Source: Candidatus Woesearchaeota archaeon (lineage in GTDB: Archaea; Nanobdellota; Nanobdellia; Woesearchaeales; UBA12501). From it: DNA of 18,182 nucleotides. A model generated the notes under the pieces. It worked only from the letters and a program-made list of their open reading frames with translations, searched no databases and was not told where the DNA came from. The stretch spans positions 1 to 18,182 of the forward strand of contig JACOVN010000105.1 in NCBI GenBank assembly GCA_016177315.1, given 5' to 3'. Shown here piece by piece: positions 7,263 through 14,113 of this stretch; within the stretch, counting starts at the first letter, position 1; every line of letters starts with the position of its first letter. A program made the position numbers and the translations under genes.

Positions 7263-7672
7263 TTCCCAGTACCCTCCCTCGCAACTGGCGGTTTCGCTTC
7301 CGACCTTTCCGTCTTTTGCATGTGCGCTACTTTTCCCAATTTCTCAACAACGACAAAATGCTTTGTCTTGCTCAATGCCCTGGTTTCTTTCAGTCTCACG
7401 ATTTCTCCTTCTGCAGCATTCAGGCAGGGAGGATTGTGGGCTTTCAAGGTTGTTCTTCTTCTTTCATATCGTTCATACTTGGGAAGGTAGTGCTTGCGCT
7501 CCCATTGTACAGTTACTGTTTTGTGCATCTTGCTCGAAATGACCATTCCTATGAATACTCTCCCGTGGGTGCGGAGACTACCATGGAAAGGGCAGTTTGT
7601 ATCCGTGCATCCATCCCCTCCCTTCTCTGCTTCCTTTTTCTCCGCATCCATGCCTGCTTTCGGTTTCGCCAT
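7259..7672 (-). CDS. rps17: Small ribosomal subunit protein S17 (uS17)
   Basis: Primary 16S rRNA-binding protein with an OB fold. The 137-residue product contains the archaeal signature CTDTNCPFHGSLRTHGRVFI (residues 22-41), then MVISSKMHKTVTVQWERKHY, the KYERYERRRTTLKAHNPPCL segment and EGEIVRLKETRALSKTKHFV. About 20 charged N-terminal residues and about 15 C-terminal residues exceed the core. I start it at ATG 7672 because a strong GGGAGGT lies just upstream (about 4 bases); an upstream TTG at 7684 would overlap Rpp29 and is unlikely. It starts 1 base after Rpp29 and overlaps L14 by 4 bases. Confidence 0.96.
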   Translation of the reverse strand: MAKPKAGMDAEKKEAEKGGDGCTDTNCPFHGSLRTHGRVFIGMVISSKMHKTVTVQWERKHYLPKYERYERRRTTLKAHNPPCLNAAEGEIVRLKETRALSKTKHFVVVEKLGKVAHMQKTERSEAKPPVAREGTGK

Positions 7673-7673
7673 G

Positions 7674-7937
7674 TTACCTCCCAAACCTTTTCTTGATGCG
7701 CTCTTCTGGTCTTCCTACCAATAGTTTTCCGTCAACGAGGAACTGCTTGCCCTGGTCATGCACTTGGAATCTGGCTTGTTCCTTTACCACCTTCTTCTCA
7801 CCTGTTGCTGTTTGCACAGTCAGCATCTCTTTGCTCTCGTCTACCACTTTTCCCTTCAATCCTACCAAACTCTTGTTCCTCGCTTCCACGACTGCTATTT
7901 CTAACCCTATCCATGTTCGCTGTACCAGTTCCTTCAT
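7674..7937 (-). CDS. rnp1: RNase P protein component 1 (Rpp29/Pop4 homologue)
   Basis: Protein subunit of archaeal RNase P, the ribonucleoprotein that removes 5' leaders from precursor tRNAs; in characterised archaea it pairs with Rpp21. The 87-residue product (from ATG 7937) matches the Sm-like Rpp29 barrel: NKSLVGLKGKVVDESKEMLT, TATGEKKVVKEQARFQV, then a polar segment ending GRPEERIKKR. The location between SUI1 and S17 is the standard archaeal one and strengthens a call that would be weaker from sequence alone. A TTG at 7943 directly after the SUI1 stop is an alternative start adding two residues. Confidence 0.93.
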   Translation of the reverse strand: MKELVQRTWIGLEIAVVEARNKSLVGLKGKVVDESKEMLTVQTATGEKKVVKEQARFQVHDQGKQFLVDGKLLVGRPEERIKKRFGR

Positions 7938-7943
7938 TTCCAA

Positions 7944-8252
7944 TTACTTGACCTCTATCGTTTCTCGCGCGAATCCAAGGCTCACTAACGTTTCTTTGGC
8001 CTTGCTCTTGTGGCCGCCTTGCAGCTCAATCTTTCCTTCCTTGATGGTTCCGCCGCAGGCAAACTTGCTCTTGAGCTTCTTTGCCAGCTCTTCGATGTCG
8101 ATGGCTTTTGGGTCGATGCCCTCAATCACCGTATAGGGCTTTCCGAATTTCCGCTTCTCTATCTTCACCACAATCTTCTGGCTTTCCTTTGCTATGCTCT
8201 CGCACACGCAAAGCTCCTTGGGCAATCCGCACGTTGTGCAAATTTCACTCAT
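7944..8252 (-). CDS. Translation initiation factor eIF1 homologue (SUI1/aIF1)
   Basis: Archaeal counterpart of eIF1, which acts in start-codon selection on the 30S subunit. The 102-residue product has the SUI1 fold: KIVVKIEKRKFGKPYTVIEG, then IDIEELAKKLKSKFACGGTI and the glycine-rich ELQGGHKSKAKETLVSLGF. The N terminus carries a Cys cluster (Cys5, Cys8, Cys15, Cys17; CTTCGLPKELCVC), common in archaeal SUI1 proteins and plausibly metal-binding. Its start overlaps the L29 stop (ATGA). Presence between L29 and Rpp29 is a conserved archaeal arrangement. Confidence 0.95.
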   Translation of the reverse strand: MSEICTTCGLPKELCVCESIAKESQKIVVKIEKRKFGKPYTVIEGIDPKAIDIEELAKKLKSKFACGGTIKEGKIELQGGHKSKAKETLVSLGFARETIEVK

Positions 8253-8566
8253 CCTTTCGCTCCAGCTTTTCGCTTCCTTTCTTGTTTTTCATCCCTCTTT
8301 TCCTTTGCTTCCTTTTTCTCTGCAACCGGTGCTGCTCGTTTTGCCACCTTTGCAGCGGATGTTTTTGTTTGCAAAATTCCCAATGACCGCTCCCGCAAGA
8401 GGGTTTTAATTCTCGCAATTCCTCGCTTGAGGTTTCTCACCTGGCCTGGACTCTTGGGAATGGTGCCAGTAGCAATCTGCGCATTCTGTTTTGTCAGCTC
8501 TTTCTGCAGCTCGCGCATTTTCTCCGTCAATGCGCCATCCCCCAATGCTCTGAGGTCTTCCTTCAT
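8249..8566 (-). CDS. rpl29: Large ribosomal subunit protein L29 (uL29) with Ala/Lys tail
   Basis: Small helical protein beside the ribosomal exit tunnel, near the docking site for nascent-chain factors. The conserved helical hairpin spans residues 1-65: LRALGDGALTEKMRELQKEL, then SPGQVRNLKRGIARIKTLLR. The family is usually 65-75 residues; here 105, because residues 69-105 form an Ala/Lys/Glu-rich tail likely to be disordered or helical. It begins 6 bases after the S3 stop and overlaps SUI1 by 4 bases. Confidence 0.95.
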   Translation of the reverse strand: MKEDLRALGDGALTEKMRELQKELTKQNAQIATGTIPKSPGQVRNLKRGIARIKTLLRERSLGILQTKTSAAKVAKRAAPVAEKKEAKEKRDEKQERKRKAGAKG

Positions 8567-8572
8567 GCTTTC

Positions 8573-9343
8573 TTATTCCTCCACTTGAGCAGTTGGTTGT
8601 TCTGCTTTCTCTTCTCCCTTCTTCCGCCTTCTCTTCTTGGATGCTGCCTTCCCTTCTTCTCCCGATACTGCAGCAGGCTGCTGCTCCGATTCTTTCTTGG
8701 TTTGCTGCTCCGTCGCAGCTCCGGAAGCATGCTGTTCTTCCGTGGTTTCATCCTTGAGTATGATGTCGTCCGGCAATTTTGTTGTTGGGGGCATGATGCT
8801 GACCTGAATGCCCACTGTGCCAGACTTCAGCTGGGCTACAGAATATGCCCGGAATACTCCAGTCATGGAAATTTCTCCACACTTCTTCAGGTATCCTTGG
8901 TAGAACCGCCAGGACTTTGCTCTCGCACTGGGAAGTTTTCCGGAGATGAGGATTTCTACACCCAATGCCCCTGCCCGCATGACTTCCGTCATCACCTTAT
9001 GCCCGATCCCCTTAAAGCGGTTCACTCCATATCGCTCCATGGAAGAGGAAATAATCTCTGCAACAATGTGGGGATCGAGGTAAACATTGTCTACTTCACT
9101 AATTTCGATCTGGGGATTTTCCAAATCGAATTCCTTCTTCAATTGCTGGGTTAATCGCTTGATGTTCTGCCCTTTCTTTCCAACGATCAGGCCTGGCATG
9201 GAAGCATGGATGACGATCTTCTCGCCTAAAGGAGTCCGCACTAACTTCGTATGGCTATGACCGACGTTCTTGAAAGCATGTGCAACATACTCCTGGATCT
9301 GGTGTTCCTTGATTCTCTGCTTGACAAAGGTCCGTTCAATCAT
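8573..9343 (-). CDS. rps3: Small ribosomal subunit protein S3 (uS3)
   Basis: 30S protein at the mRNA entry channel. The 256-residue product starts with the archaeal MIERTFVKQRIKEHQIQEYV and contains the KH domain with its GxxG loop (PGLIVGKKGQNIKR, GKKG at 55-58), then the C-terminal domain (GALGVEILISGKLPSARAKS, then GTVGIQVSIMPP). From about residue 200 a Gln/Glu/Lys/Ala-rich tail of about 57 residues follows. The same frame stays open upstream to 9550, but that stretch only shadows L22; ATG 9343 overlaps the L22 stop as ATGA, with GAGG upstream, and matches the family start. Confidence 0.97.
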   Translation of the reverse strand: MIERTFVKQRIKEHQIQEYVAHAFKNVGHSHTKLVRTPLGEKIVIHASMPGLIVGKKGQNIKRLTQQLKKEFDLENPQIEISEVDNVYLDPHIVAEIISSSMERYGVNRFKGIGHKVMTEVMRAGALGVEILISGKLPSARAKSWRFYQGYLKKCGEISMTGVFRAYSVAQLKSGTVGIQVSIMPPTTKLPDDIILKDETTEEQHASGAATEQQTKKESEQQPAAVSGEEGKAASKKRRRKKGEEKAEQPTAQVEE

Positions 9344-9912
9344 GGTGTTTTCCTCTTCGCCTCTTTTGCGGCTGTTCCTGCTGCAGGTGCAGTTGCCTGG
9401 CTTGTTGCTGCAGTTTTTGCGGCCGTCTGGTGGGTTGAAACGCTTCTTTGCCCCTTCTTGCTTTCTTCTTCTTTCCCTCTTCGCTCTTCCACAACAATCT
9501 CCACATGCGTTCGCTTCATCTCTCTCCTCATTCTTCTGCCGTAGTGCCATGCCTTTCCTGCACCGTGGGCATTGATATGCGTAATGACTAAGTTAGCGGT
9601 ATTGAGTCCTTTCTGCTGGGCGTTTGCTTCGACAGACTGCAAAAGCTTGAGGAGGGTTTTGGAAGCCTTGATAGGATATTTTCCGCTCCCCATACTTCCT
9701 GGCTTATGGCCGGCTCTCTCAGTAAATCGCTTGAAAGGGATGGCTCGCTTGAGTTGAATGACGTCTTCCAAAATCTGCTTCGCATCCTGCAGTTTCCTCT
9801 TTCTCAGGTAGTTGCAGATCTCAATGGACTGCTTGGTGGAGATAGAGAGATCTCTGCCTAATGCTCTTGCCATCTGTTCTGCTTGGTATCCAGTAAAGCT
9901 GTAGCTTGGCAT
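9340..9912 (-). CDS. rpl22: Large ribosomal subunit protein L22 (uL22) with Ala/Thr/Lys tail
   Basis: 50S protein whose beta hairpin lines the exit tunnel. The archaeal/eukaryotic L17e-like signature is plain: ARALGRDLSISTKQSIEICN, RAIPFKRFTERAGHKPGSMG, GKYPIKASKTLLKLLQSVEA, and the tunnel hairpin GAGKAWHYGRRMRREMKRTH ending at VEIVVEE near residue 143. The product is 190 residues; roughly the last 45 are Lys/Ala/Thr-rich low complexity not expected in the family. It starts one base after S19 and overlaps S3 by 4 bases. Confidence 0.96.
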   Translation of the reverse strand: MPSYSFTGYQAEQMARALGRDLSISTKQSIEICNYLRKRKLQDAKQILEDVIQLKRAIPFKRFTERAGHKPGSMGSGKYPIKASKTLLKLLQSVEANAQQKGLNTANLVITHINAHGAGKAWHYGRRMRREMKRTHVEIVVEERRGKEEESKKGQRSVSTHQTAAKTAATSQATAPAAGTAAKEAKRKTP

Positions 9913-9913
9913 A

Positions 9914-10297
9914 TTATTTCACCGCGATGCTCGCGCTGCTCCTCGTTGCTCCAATACCTGGAGCGCTGTGCTGTACCCTCTTCCTGGTTAAGGCAAATTC
10001 CCCCAAGTAATGCCCGATCATCTCTGGCTCGATGGCCACGATCGCGAAGTCTTTTCCATTATACACCTTGACGATTTTCCCGACCATATACGGAAGGATG
10101 ATTAAATCTCTGCAATGGGTTTCCACACTCTTCCCATCCTTCTGCAATGCTTTCAATACCTTCTGATGCTGCTCGGTAAAACCCCTCTTGATCTTCCTCC
10201 GTTGTCTGGAAGGGAGAAGCTTGGCAAAATCTTCTAGGCTTAGCTTGAGCAATTCCTGCAGTGTTTGTCCTCGGTAGGTAAATTCCTTTTTTGCCAT
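9914..10297 (-). CDS. rps19: Small ribosomal subunit protein S19 (uS19)
   Basis: 30S head protein that contacts the 50S subunit in an inter-subunit bridge. The 127-residue product has the archaeal S15/S19 features: [40 protein letters not shown], the [20 protein letters not shown] core and the C-terminal [20 protein letters not shown] followed by IGATRSS. It begins 3 bases after the L2 stop and ends 1 base before L22. Length and sequence are ordinary. Confidence 0.97.
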   Translation of the reverse strand: MAKKEFTYRGQTLQELLKLSLEDFAKLLPSRQRRKIKRGFTEQHQKVLKALQKDGKSVETHCRDLIILPYMVGKIVKVYNGKDFAIVAIEPEMIGHYLGEFALTRKRVQHSAPGIGATRSSASIAVK

Positions 10298-10300
10298 GGC

Positions 10301-11038
10301 TTACACCTGCACCTTCTTTCCTTTCCTTCTTCCAGTCTGTCGTGCCCGAATCAAGCCAACCTTGGCTCCTGGGGGAGCAAACCTGCTTGGGGTGCTGCAC
10401 TTTCCTTTATGGTGTGTGCTCGATCCTCCAAAGGGATGATCCACTGCATTCATGGAAGTTCCGGAAACTCTGGGGTAGAGCTTATTCCTCGCTTTCATTT
10501 TGTAAAAATTATTCCCCGCTCTGAGCAACGGTTTTTCTAAGCGCTCTCCTCCTGCAACAATGCCGATAGCGGCTTTACACTTTGCATCAAAAGTCTTCTC
10601 TTTCTTCGATGGCAGCTGCACCACCACCTTATCCTCGATTTTCGCGACAATCCTGCCAAAGGTTCCAGAGGCTCTGGCAAATTTCCCTCCATCTCCAGGA
10701 ATCGCCTCAATGTTATACACCAAGGTGCCTTCTGGCATCTCCCCCAACAGGGAGGTATTCCCTATGGAAATCTCTGCCTGCTTCCCTGCTGATATAACAT
10801 CTCCTTGTTTCATGCCTTCGGAGGCAAGCATGTAGAGTACTTGCCCGTTTTGGTACTCCACCACTGCCAATGGCCCGGAATGGCCTGGGCAGTGCACAAT
10901 GTCCAAAATCTTTCCCGCAACAGGCTGTTCTCCTGTTGCCGGATGTCTTACTTCTCCCACATACCGAAAGCTTGGTGCTCTGTATGTTGGACCTCCTTTC
11001 CCGCGTTTCTGTTGTATAAGGCTCTTTCCCATAGGCAT
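10301..11038 (-). CDS. rpl2: Large ribosomal subunit protein L2 (uL2)
   Basis: Large-subunit protein required for peptidyl-transferase activity and subunit joining. The 245-residue product is of normal archaeal length: N-terminal SLIQQKRGKGGPTYRAPSFR, SH3-like core (GDVISAGKQAEISIGNTSLL, then IPGDGGKFARASGTFGRIVA) and the C-terminal SGTSMNAVDHPFGGSSTHHK loop, in which His201 corresponds to the conserved DHP histidine. A second ATG at 11032 gives MGKSLIQQ, closer to the usual archaeal start, and is an equally good choice. It lies 6 bases (or 12) after L23. Confidence 0.97.
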   Translation of the reverse strand: MPMGKSLIQQKRGKGGPTYRAPSFRYVGEVRHPATGEQPVAGKILDIVHCPGHSGPLAVVEYQNGQVLYMLASEGMKQGDVISAGKQAEISIGNTSLLGEMPEGTLVYNIEAIPGDGGKFARASGTFGRIVAKIEDKVVVQLPSKKEKTFDAKCKAAIGIVAGGERLEKPLLRAGNNFYKMKARNKLYPRVSGTSMNAVDHPFGGSSTHHKGKCSTPSRFAPPGAKVGLIRARQTGRRKGKKVQV

Positions 11039-11044
11039 CCCCGA

Positions 11045-11305
11045 TTACATCAACCCCATCTGGGTTGCAATATCGATGGCTGGGAATTCTTTTGCAAACT
11101 TCACATAGGCTTTCTTTGTTCCCTGCAGATTCACAGCCACATGGACCTTCTCCACCTTGGTCTTGAACATTTCCTCAATAGCCTTCTTGATTTCCTGCTT
11201 CGTTGCCTTGCTCTCTACTACAAAGATCAGCTTGTTCTCTGCCTCCATCAGCCGGATGGATTTTTCCGTGGACAATGGATATTTGATGATATCGTAAACT
11301 TCCAT
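11045..11305 (-). CDS. rpl23: Large ribosomal subunit protein L23 (uL23)
   Basis: Exit-tunnel protein and docking site for signal recognition particle and chaperones. The 86 residues match archaeal L23: YDIIKYPLSTEKSIRLMEAE, KLIFVVESKATKQEIKKAIE, MFKTKVEKVHVAVNLQGTKK and the terminal KAYVKFAKEFPAIDIATQMG. A good ribosome-binding site (GAGGT, about 5 bases before ATG 11305) sits in the 8-base gap after L4. Nothing unusual was seen. Confidence 0.98.
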   Translation of the reverse strand: MEVYDIIKYPLSTEKSIRLMEAENKLIFVVESKATKQEIKKAIEEMFKTKVEKVHVAVNLQGTKKAYVKFAKEFPAIDIATQMGLM

Positions 11306-11313
11306 GCATTACC

Positions 11314-12240
11314 TCATTTCTTCTGTGCTGCCTTCTTTGCCGCTGGCTTGCTTGCCTTTTGCTGGACTGGGACAGCTGGCTTCTCTGCATTTGTCTTTTT
11401 GCTCCTTCCATCCTGCAAAAATAATCCTTCCTGTTCCAATCGCACAAGAGCTGGTTCTGTGAAAATGGTCAATCGACCAACATCTGCACCTGGAGCAAGC
11501 AATGCTGCATTCAGCTGGTGCACGGGCACTGCATCAATCCCTGGAATATTTCGTGCAGCAGCGAGCAATGGGCATTCTTTGGAAACCACCAGCAATGGGC
11601 CAATGGCAGTATCGTATTTTCTCCCTCTCCATTTTCCCTTTCCTGCCCTCACTTTCCTTCTGCTGGCTCGCTCCAGTTCTTTCTTCAAACCAAATTTCTC
11701 TAGCACTTCCTGGACTTGTGCTGCCTTGTTGAGTTCCTCCAACTTCGCTTCGACAATGAAAGGGTATTCTGCAGGGACAGCGTGGCCTCTCCTTTTTACC
11801 ACTTCGCTCATCATGGTTGCAGCGAGCGCAGAACGGATGGCTTTTCTCCTCTCTTTCTTGTTGATTTTCAGTTCCCATTGCTTGTCTGCCTTTGGAGGAT
11901 GAGACCTTCTTCCGCCAACCATGCCTGGAGCAAATGCACCTACCCAGTTAAACCGTGTTCCTCTCCTGCTTATGATTTTCCTCGGAACTCTAGAGATACC
12001 AATACCGTAGGAGGTCTTGTAATCTCTCCTTCTCCTGGAGAGCTTTGCAGAGTGCCGCTTTCCAGCTTCTGAGAAAGCACCATAAGGCTGCCTGGTATTG
12101 GCCATGATGACTTCACAGGCTTTCTTCACCAAGTCTGGTCGTATGGTTTCCTGGAATTGCTTCGGCAATGCTTTCTTCCCTATTGCTTGGTTCGTTATGC
12201 TGAGGAGGGTAACTTGCATAGTGTTTTGCATAGTGTTCAC
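11314..12240 (-). CDS. rpl4: Large ribosomal subunit protein L4 (uL4, archaeal L4/L1e type)
   Basis: 50S protein reaching into the exit tunnel. Clear archaeal L4 features include IRPDLVKKACEVIMANTRQP, the tunnel loop around RDYKTSYGIGISRVPRKIIS, APGMVGGRRSHPPKADK and PLLVVSKECPLLAAARNIPG. The last 30 residues or so are an Ala/Lys-rich tail. The start is uncertain: GTG 12240 overlaps the L3 stop (GTGA), and ATG codons at 12231 and 12219 are in frame. The family N terminus (MQVTLLSITNQ) best fits ATG 12219, which would make a 301-residue protein. The three starts lie in or next to a 12-bp tandem duplication. Confidence 0.95.
   Translation of the reverse strand: MNTMQNTMQVTLLSITNQAIGKKALPKQFQETIRPDLVKKACEVIMANTRQPYGAFSEAGKRHSAKLSRRRRDYKTSYGIGISRVPRKIISRRGTRFNWVGAFAPGMVGGRRSHPPKADKQWELKINKKERRKAIRSALAATMMSEVVKRRGHAVPAEYPFIVEAKLEELNKAAQVQEVLEKFGLKKELERASRRKVRAGKGKWRGRKYDTAIGPLLVVSKECPLLAAARNIPGIDAVPVHQLNAALLAPGADVGRLTIFTEPALVRLEQEGLFLQDGRSKKTNAEKPAVPVQQKASKPAAKKAAQKK
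12214..12237. repeat. Perfect 12-bp tandem duplication at the L4 start
   Basis: The unit TTGCATAGTGTT (plus strand) occurs twice in direct succession at 12214-12225 and 12226-12237. On the coding strand each copy reads AACACTATGCAA, so the duplication gives two in-frame ATG codons (12231 and 12219) just after the L3 stop and encodes NTMQ twice if the upper start is used. Confidence 0.9.
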
Positions 12241-13217
12241 GCGATGAGTTTTTGAATTTCTGGAGCCTCTGCTGGAATGCCCCTATTCGGCCTTGTTGCT
12301 ACGGTTAAGCGGACGAGCCTTTTTGCAGGACCTGCAATAGAGCCATGCACCAGGATGGCCGGATTCTTGATAACCCCATATTGCATCCATCCGCCATTGC
12401 ACGTTACCTTACTCATTTCTTTCTCAATCTTCAAAAGCCACTTGTTGTGCTCTGTTCTTGTGTGGAAACCCATTTTACCTGCATGGGCAACCCGGTACAT
12501 GATGTGCATCTGGGTATTCCAAGAGCCAAGGCTGCCTGGGCCTCGCCTGGTTTTTTCTGATTTATGTTGCCTCAAACTAACACCAAATCTTTTGACAGGG
12601 CCTTGCGTGCCTTTGCCTTTGGTCACTGCATGCACATCCAGCTGCTGTCCTTCCTGAAAGACTTGCTCAATGGATAATTCTTTTCCTATGTTTGCTTTTG
12701 CATAGGCAAACTGCTCTGTCACAGTTCCTCCTACAGCAACCTCAAAAATCTCTGGCAGCTTATTTCCGATGCCTGTTAATCGTGGTTGGGTTGCAACGAG
12801 CAAGGCGATTTTAGCATACTGTTCTGGCTTTACATTGTCGATGGTTTGCTTCTGCTTCTTTGGAATTTGTAATTTTCCTCCCAAATCTTTCTGGAATTCT
12901 TTTTCTATCGATGCAAGAACTTCTGTTCCTGCCTTAAAACCATAGGGGGTTTGTTCATAGCATCGTACTCCAATAACTCGTACAGGAGGGCATTCCAGCA
13001 GGGTGATAGGGATGCTGATTTCCTCTCCTTTGGTCATAGAATTCTTCCGGCTGTCGACAATAATAGCATGGGCCATGCCAACCTTGTAGCCTGCAAAACC
13101 CAGAGGTTTTACCTCCTTTATTTGGGCCCAGGATCGAATTTTAGGGTAAACTCGCCTAGCCCTTTTTCTAGGCCAGTACTGCATACTCCCACTTCTTGGC
13201 TTGTGTGGTTGTGGCAT
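12237..13217 (-). CDS. rpl3: Large ribosomal subunit protein L3 (uL3), first gene of the operon
   Basis: 50S protein near the peptidyl-transferase centre and an early assembly factor. The 326-residue product is typical archaeal L3: PQPHKPRSGSMQYWPRKRAR, GFAGYKVGMAHAIIVDSRKN, the ITLLECPPVRVIGVRCYEQT region, the DVHAVTKGKGTQGPVKRFGV segment with HKSEKTRRGPGSLGSWN, and C-terminal VHGSIAGPAKRLVRLTVATR. I use ATG 13217 because MPQPHKPR is the family start and a GGAG sits 6 bases upstream; a TTG at 13265 would add 16 residues unlike the family. No gene precedes it on this strand, so it heads the operon. Confidence 0.97.
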   Translation of the reverse strand: MPQPHKPRSGSMQYWPRKRARRVYPKIRSWAQIKEVKPLGFAGYKVGMAHAIIVDSRKNSMTKGEEISIPITLLECPPVRVIGVRCYEQTPYGFKAGTEVLASIEKEFQKDLGGKLQIPKKQKQTIDNVKPEQYAKIALLVATQPRLTGIGNKLPEIFEVAVGGTVTEQFAYAKANIGKELSIEQVFQEGQQLDVHAVTKGKGTQGPVKRFGVSLRQHKSEKTRRGPGSLGSWNTQMHIMYRVAHAGKMGFHTRTEHNKWLLKIEKEMSKVTCNGGWMQYGVIKNPAILVHGSIAGPAKRLVRLTVATRPNRGIPAEAPEIQKLIA

Positions 13218-13223
13218 GGTATA

Positions 13224-13227
13224 CTCC
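13224..13227 (-). promoter_or_regulatory. Shine-Dalgarno site of rpl3
   Basis: GGAG on the minus strand, separated by six bases (TATACC) from ATG 13217. It supports that start over TTG 13265 and implies that the operon mRNA has a leader. Confidence 0.7.
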
Positions 13228-13271
13228 AAAAATGTTAGCGATATATTTGGCTCTCTTTCAGACAAAAAGGA

Positions 13272-13283
13272 CTAATATAAACT
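13272..13283 (-). promoter_or_regulatory. Candidate TATA box for the ribosomal-protein operon
   Basis: Minus strand reads AGTTTATATTAG, with the purine-rich CAGAGAG upstream that could serve as BRE. With the spacing seen at the other promoters here, transcription would start near 13251 (a G), leaving a leader of about 34 nucleotides that contains the GGAG. Competing boxes exist: AAATATAT at 13248-13241 (which would make the mRNA leaderless), TTTATTAA near 13311-13304, and the palindromic TTTATAAA at 13457-13464. The choice is inference from spacing and the Shine-Dalgarno site. Confidence 0.5.
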
Positions 13284-13527
13284 CTCTGTCTGCGAAAAGC
13301 CTATTAATAAAACCTTCCTTTCAGAATAACGGTTTCTTGACGAAACTTTGTGCTGAAAGGCTTTTTTTCAGGCTTTATTCCGTCTTGCAACGCATTTAAT
13401 GCCCCAAAAGGCTTATCTAAATACGTTTTGCCTCTTTTCGGCAGAGTTCGTAGAGGTTTATAAATGTTTTCCTCGGAAGTTTGGAAAAGAGCTTAATTTT
13501 TATTTAAAAGTAGTAAAAATAGAAAGA

Positions 13528-13535
13528 TTTAAATA
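13528..13535 (+). promoter_or_regulatory. TATA box of the unknown gene-coaD-HD operon
   Basis: TTTAAATA preceded by GAAAGA, a standard archaeal BRE/TATA arrangement. The first T is 30 bases before ATG 13558, so transcription should begin at or within a few bases of the start codon (leaderless mRNA). Confidence 0.75.
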
Positions 13536-13557
13536 CCGAATGAGCGTTTCCTTAAAT

Positions 13558-14106
13558 ATGGCAGATCAGACTTGGGAACATAACGCAGAGAGTTTTATTC
13601 TAACCGGAGGAGAAGGCTATTTGCTTCTTCGGAAGCATCTGGTAGTCGTTAGAGAGGAGGAAAGAGTTTACGTTGCTGGATTCGATCTAGCGTTTCCTAC
13701 GCAATGTACCGCTCAGGAAATTAAACAGGGCCTTACAGAAGCATACCGGGAGTTGGAAAAAAGAGCCGCTAGAGGCATTCTTTCAGAACCTGAGATGGAA
13801 CGTTGGAAAAGGATTTGTGAGTATGTAGATAGAGAAGCTATGCTCCAATTGCAGATGAGGAAATCTCCAGATAGGGACATCTTCGAATTAGTCGAAAGCG
13901 CTGGAGAAAAAAGAATAAGAGCGGGATTGTGCGAATATGCTATTCCTCCACACCTGAGAGAGGTATTTAGATCTCTTCAGCCGGGTTTCTATGATGCCGA
14001 TATCATTACTGCTGAAGAACCGCTCGAGGAGCCTCGCATACTGAGCCTGGATTGTATTGTCGCATTGCACATTTCTGAGCAGGGAAATGGTAGTAACGAA
14101 AGATGA
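13558..14106 (+). CDS. Protein of unknown function, 182 residues
   Basis: I do not recognise a family. The predicted protein is soluble and acidic, with no signal peptide or membrane segment. It seems to have an N-terminal beta-rich part ([20 protein letters not shown], then [13 protein letters not shown]), a helical middle ([20 protein letters not shown], then [18 protein letters not shown]) and a C-terminal mixed part. I start it at ATG 13558 because of the TATA spacing; ATG 13540 would add MSVSLN, and the frame is open back to 13399 without support. Cysteines are few and not arranged as a metal site. It leads an operon, ending 7 bases before coaD, which might link it to coenzyme A or nucleotide metabolism, but that is only context. 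Confidence 0.7.
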   Translation: MADQTWEHNAESFILTGGEGYLLLRKHLVVVREEERVYVAGFDLAFPTQCTAQEIKQGLTEAYRELEKRAARGILSEPEMERWKRICEYVDREAMLQLQMRKSPDRDIFELVESAGEKRIRAGLCEYAIPPHLREVFRSLQPGFYDADIITAEEPLEEPRILSLDCIVALHISEQGNGSNER

Positions 14107-14113
14107 AGTCTAT

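Larger units (their letters stand above)
13218..13557. other. Divergent intergenic region between rpl3 and the plus-strand operon
   Basis: About 340 bases without a convincing gene. It is AT-rich and carries candidate promoters in both directions, including a palindromic TTTATAAA at 13457-13464 usable on either strand. AGGCTT occurs at 13358, 13370 and 13409, with an inverted AAAAGCCT at 13295-13302. A weak hairpin pairs CTGAAA (13353-13358) with TTTCAG (13366-13371); TTTCAG also occurs at 13256 and 13319. No tRNA, rRNA or CRISPR repeat was seen. The frame open from 13399 upstream of the next gene has no sign of being coding. Confidence 0.6.

Noticed and set aside
7944..8252. eIF1 and Rpp29 inside a ribosomal operon as a novel arrangement
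   Set aside because: L29-SUI1-Rpp29-S17 is a well-known conserved archaeal gene order, so it supports identification but is not new.
9344..9550. N-terminal extension of the S3 reading frame
   Set aside because: The 69 upstream codons overlap L22 in another frame and do not resemble S3; ATG 9343 matches the family start and the ATGA junction.
10805..11902. Long plus-strand open frame (365 codons) opposite L2, L23 and L4
   Set aside because: It spans three conserved minus-strand genes, is Cys/Phe/Leu/Ser-rich, and looks like the complement of Lys/Glu/Ala codons; no family recognised.
13399..13557. Upstream extension of the first plus-strand gene
   Set aside because: It contains the TATA box at 13528-13535 and is AT-rich without coding character; ATG 13558 fits the promoter spacing seen at four other genes.
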